From the NCBI GenBank assembly GCA_021774695.1, contig JAJFIU010000056.1:1-33508 (forward strand): 33,508 bases of DNA. The letters are read 5' to 3'. A model generated the notes under the pieces. The model searched no databases. It saw nothing but the letters and a program-made list of their open reading frames with translations, and was not told where the DNA came from. The position numbers were made by a program, and so were the translations under genes. Source of the DNA: Alphaproteobacteria bacterium (lineage in GTDB: Bacteria > Pseudomonadota > Alphaproteobacteria > Sphingomonadales > Kordiimonadaceae). Below are positions 33,159-33,508 of the stretch, one piece after another; within the stretch, counting starts at the first letter, position 1, and the number at the start of each line of letters is the position of its first letter.

Positions 33159-33508
33159 CTAGCTAAGCTCTTCAAGTAGCGCGTCCAGTGGATCAACCGC
33201 AGCTTCGGCTGCAGCTTTTTGCTCTAGCGTCTCGGCTTTGCTCAAAAAGCCCTCAACCAGCTGCTTCGATTCTGACTTGGCGACAGTGTTTTGCACCGTG
33301 TGAATATTTTCGCCCAACACGTCGTTGATCGCGGTTAACAATCGTGTGCGGTTTATTGGCTTGGTCACCACATCCTGCATACCGGCTTGTCGGAAACGTT
33401 CCAACTGCTCGGGAAACGCGTCGGCGGTGCATCCAACGATCGGCAGCGCCGCCTTCGTTTCGTCCATTGCCCGTATCCATTTTGTTGCATCAATACCGCC
33501 CAGAACCG
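33159..33508 (-). CDS. C-terminal receiver domain of a response regulator or hybrid histidine kinase, partial
   Basis: The last ~115 codons of a gene that enters from the right edge. The visible part covers the second half of a CheY-like receiver domain: GGIDATKWIRAM (following the usual MP.MDG loop), LPIVGCTADAFPEQLERFRQ with the conserved switch Thr/Ala, and MQDVVTKPINRTRLLTAI with the conserved Lys of the TKP motif. The phosphoacceptor Asp lies outside the window. A tail of about 50 residues rich in Lys, Glu and Ala follows. A terminal receiver with a GGIDATKWIR-type loop is common in hybrid sensor kinases, so that is the likelier parent protein. The target pathway cannot be told. Confidence 0.85.
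   Translation of the reverse strand, partial: VLGGIDATKWIRAMDETKAALPIVGCTADAFPEQLERFRQAGMQDVVTKPINRTRLLTAINDVLGENIHTVQNTVAKSESKQLVEGFLSKAETLEQKAAAEAAVDPLDALLEELS

Overview
The window reads as ordinary chromosome of a Gram-negative bacterium, most likely a free-living (probably marine) alphaproteobacterium. The base for this is moderate GC, an RND pump with its periplasmic adaptor, an M13 lipoprotein peptidase, the alphaproteobacterial-looking four-gene branched-chain 2-oxoacid dehydrogenase cluster, and protein similarity by eye. The order cannot be fixed from sequence alone. No rRNA, tRNA, CRISPR array, insertion sequence, integrase or phage gene was seen. No gene-free gap exceeds about 300 bases.

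Layout: (1) 1-5478, minus strand: the 5' end of an M13 metallopeptidase lipoprotein, an exported TPR protein, and an RND efflux pump (adaptor plus inner-membrane transporter, overlapping by 4 bases). (2) 5652-12310: a LysR regulator diverging from a leucine-degradation operon in the order liuB-liuC-liuD-liuA. (3) 12555-16257, plus strand: leucine dehydrogenase, then a MocR-type (GntR/aminotransferase) regulator overlapping a GNAT acetyltransferase. (4) 16317-23206, minus strand: the branched-chain 2-oxoacid dehydrogenase genes E1alpha-E1beta-E2-E3, then a Kef-type K+/H+ antiporter, then a degenerate second copy of the E3 gene's 3' end. (5) 23498-23950: a small secreted NTF2-like protein. (6) 23991-27982: a tyrosine-degradation operon (hpd, a VOC protein, fahA, maiA) diverging from a MarR regulator. 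(7) 27995-31883, minus strand: alanine dehydrogenase, asparaginase and an EAL protein, with a divergent Lrp/AsnC regulator. (8) 31933-33508: a cysteine-synthase-family enzyme and the C-terminal receiver domain of a signalling protein that runs off the edge.

Much of the window forms one amino-acid catabolic neighbourhood. Leucine is deaminated by leucine dehydrogenase, decarboxylated by the E1-E2-E3 complex to isovaleryl-CoA, and oxidised by LiuA, LiuB/D and LiuC to HMG-CoA; no HMG-CoA lyase is present. Tyrosine is handled through homogentisate, alanine by Ald and asparagine by asparaginase. Several modules carry their own one-component regulator (LysR, MocR, MarR, AsnC) beside a clear inverted repeat.

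Two observations stand out. First, the tyrosine operon lacks a cupin-type homogentisate dioxygenase (hmgA). In its place is a 183-residue VOC protein that matches, by eye, the extradiol ring-cleavage dioxygenase signature. Second, the Kef antiporter is bracketed by the intact E3 3' end and a diverged, frameshifted copy of it in the same orientation, the footprint of an old insertion or duplication.
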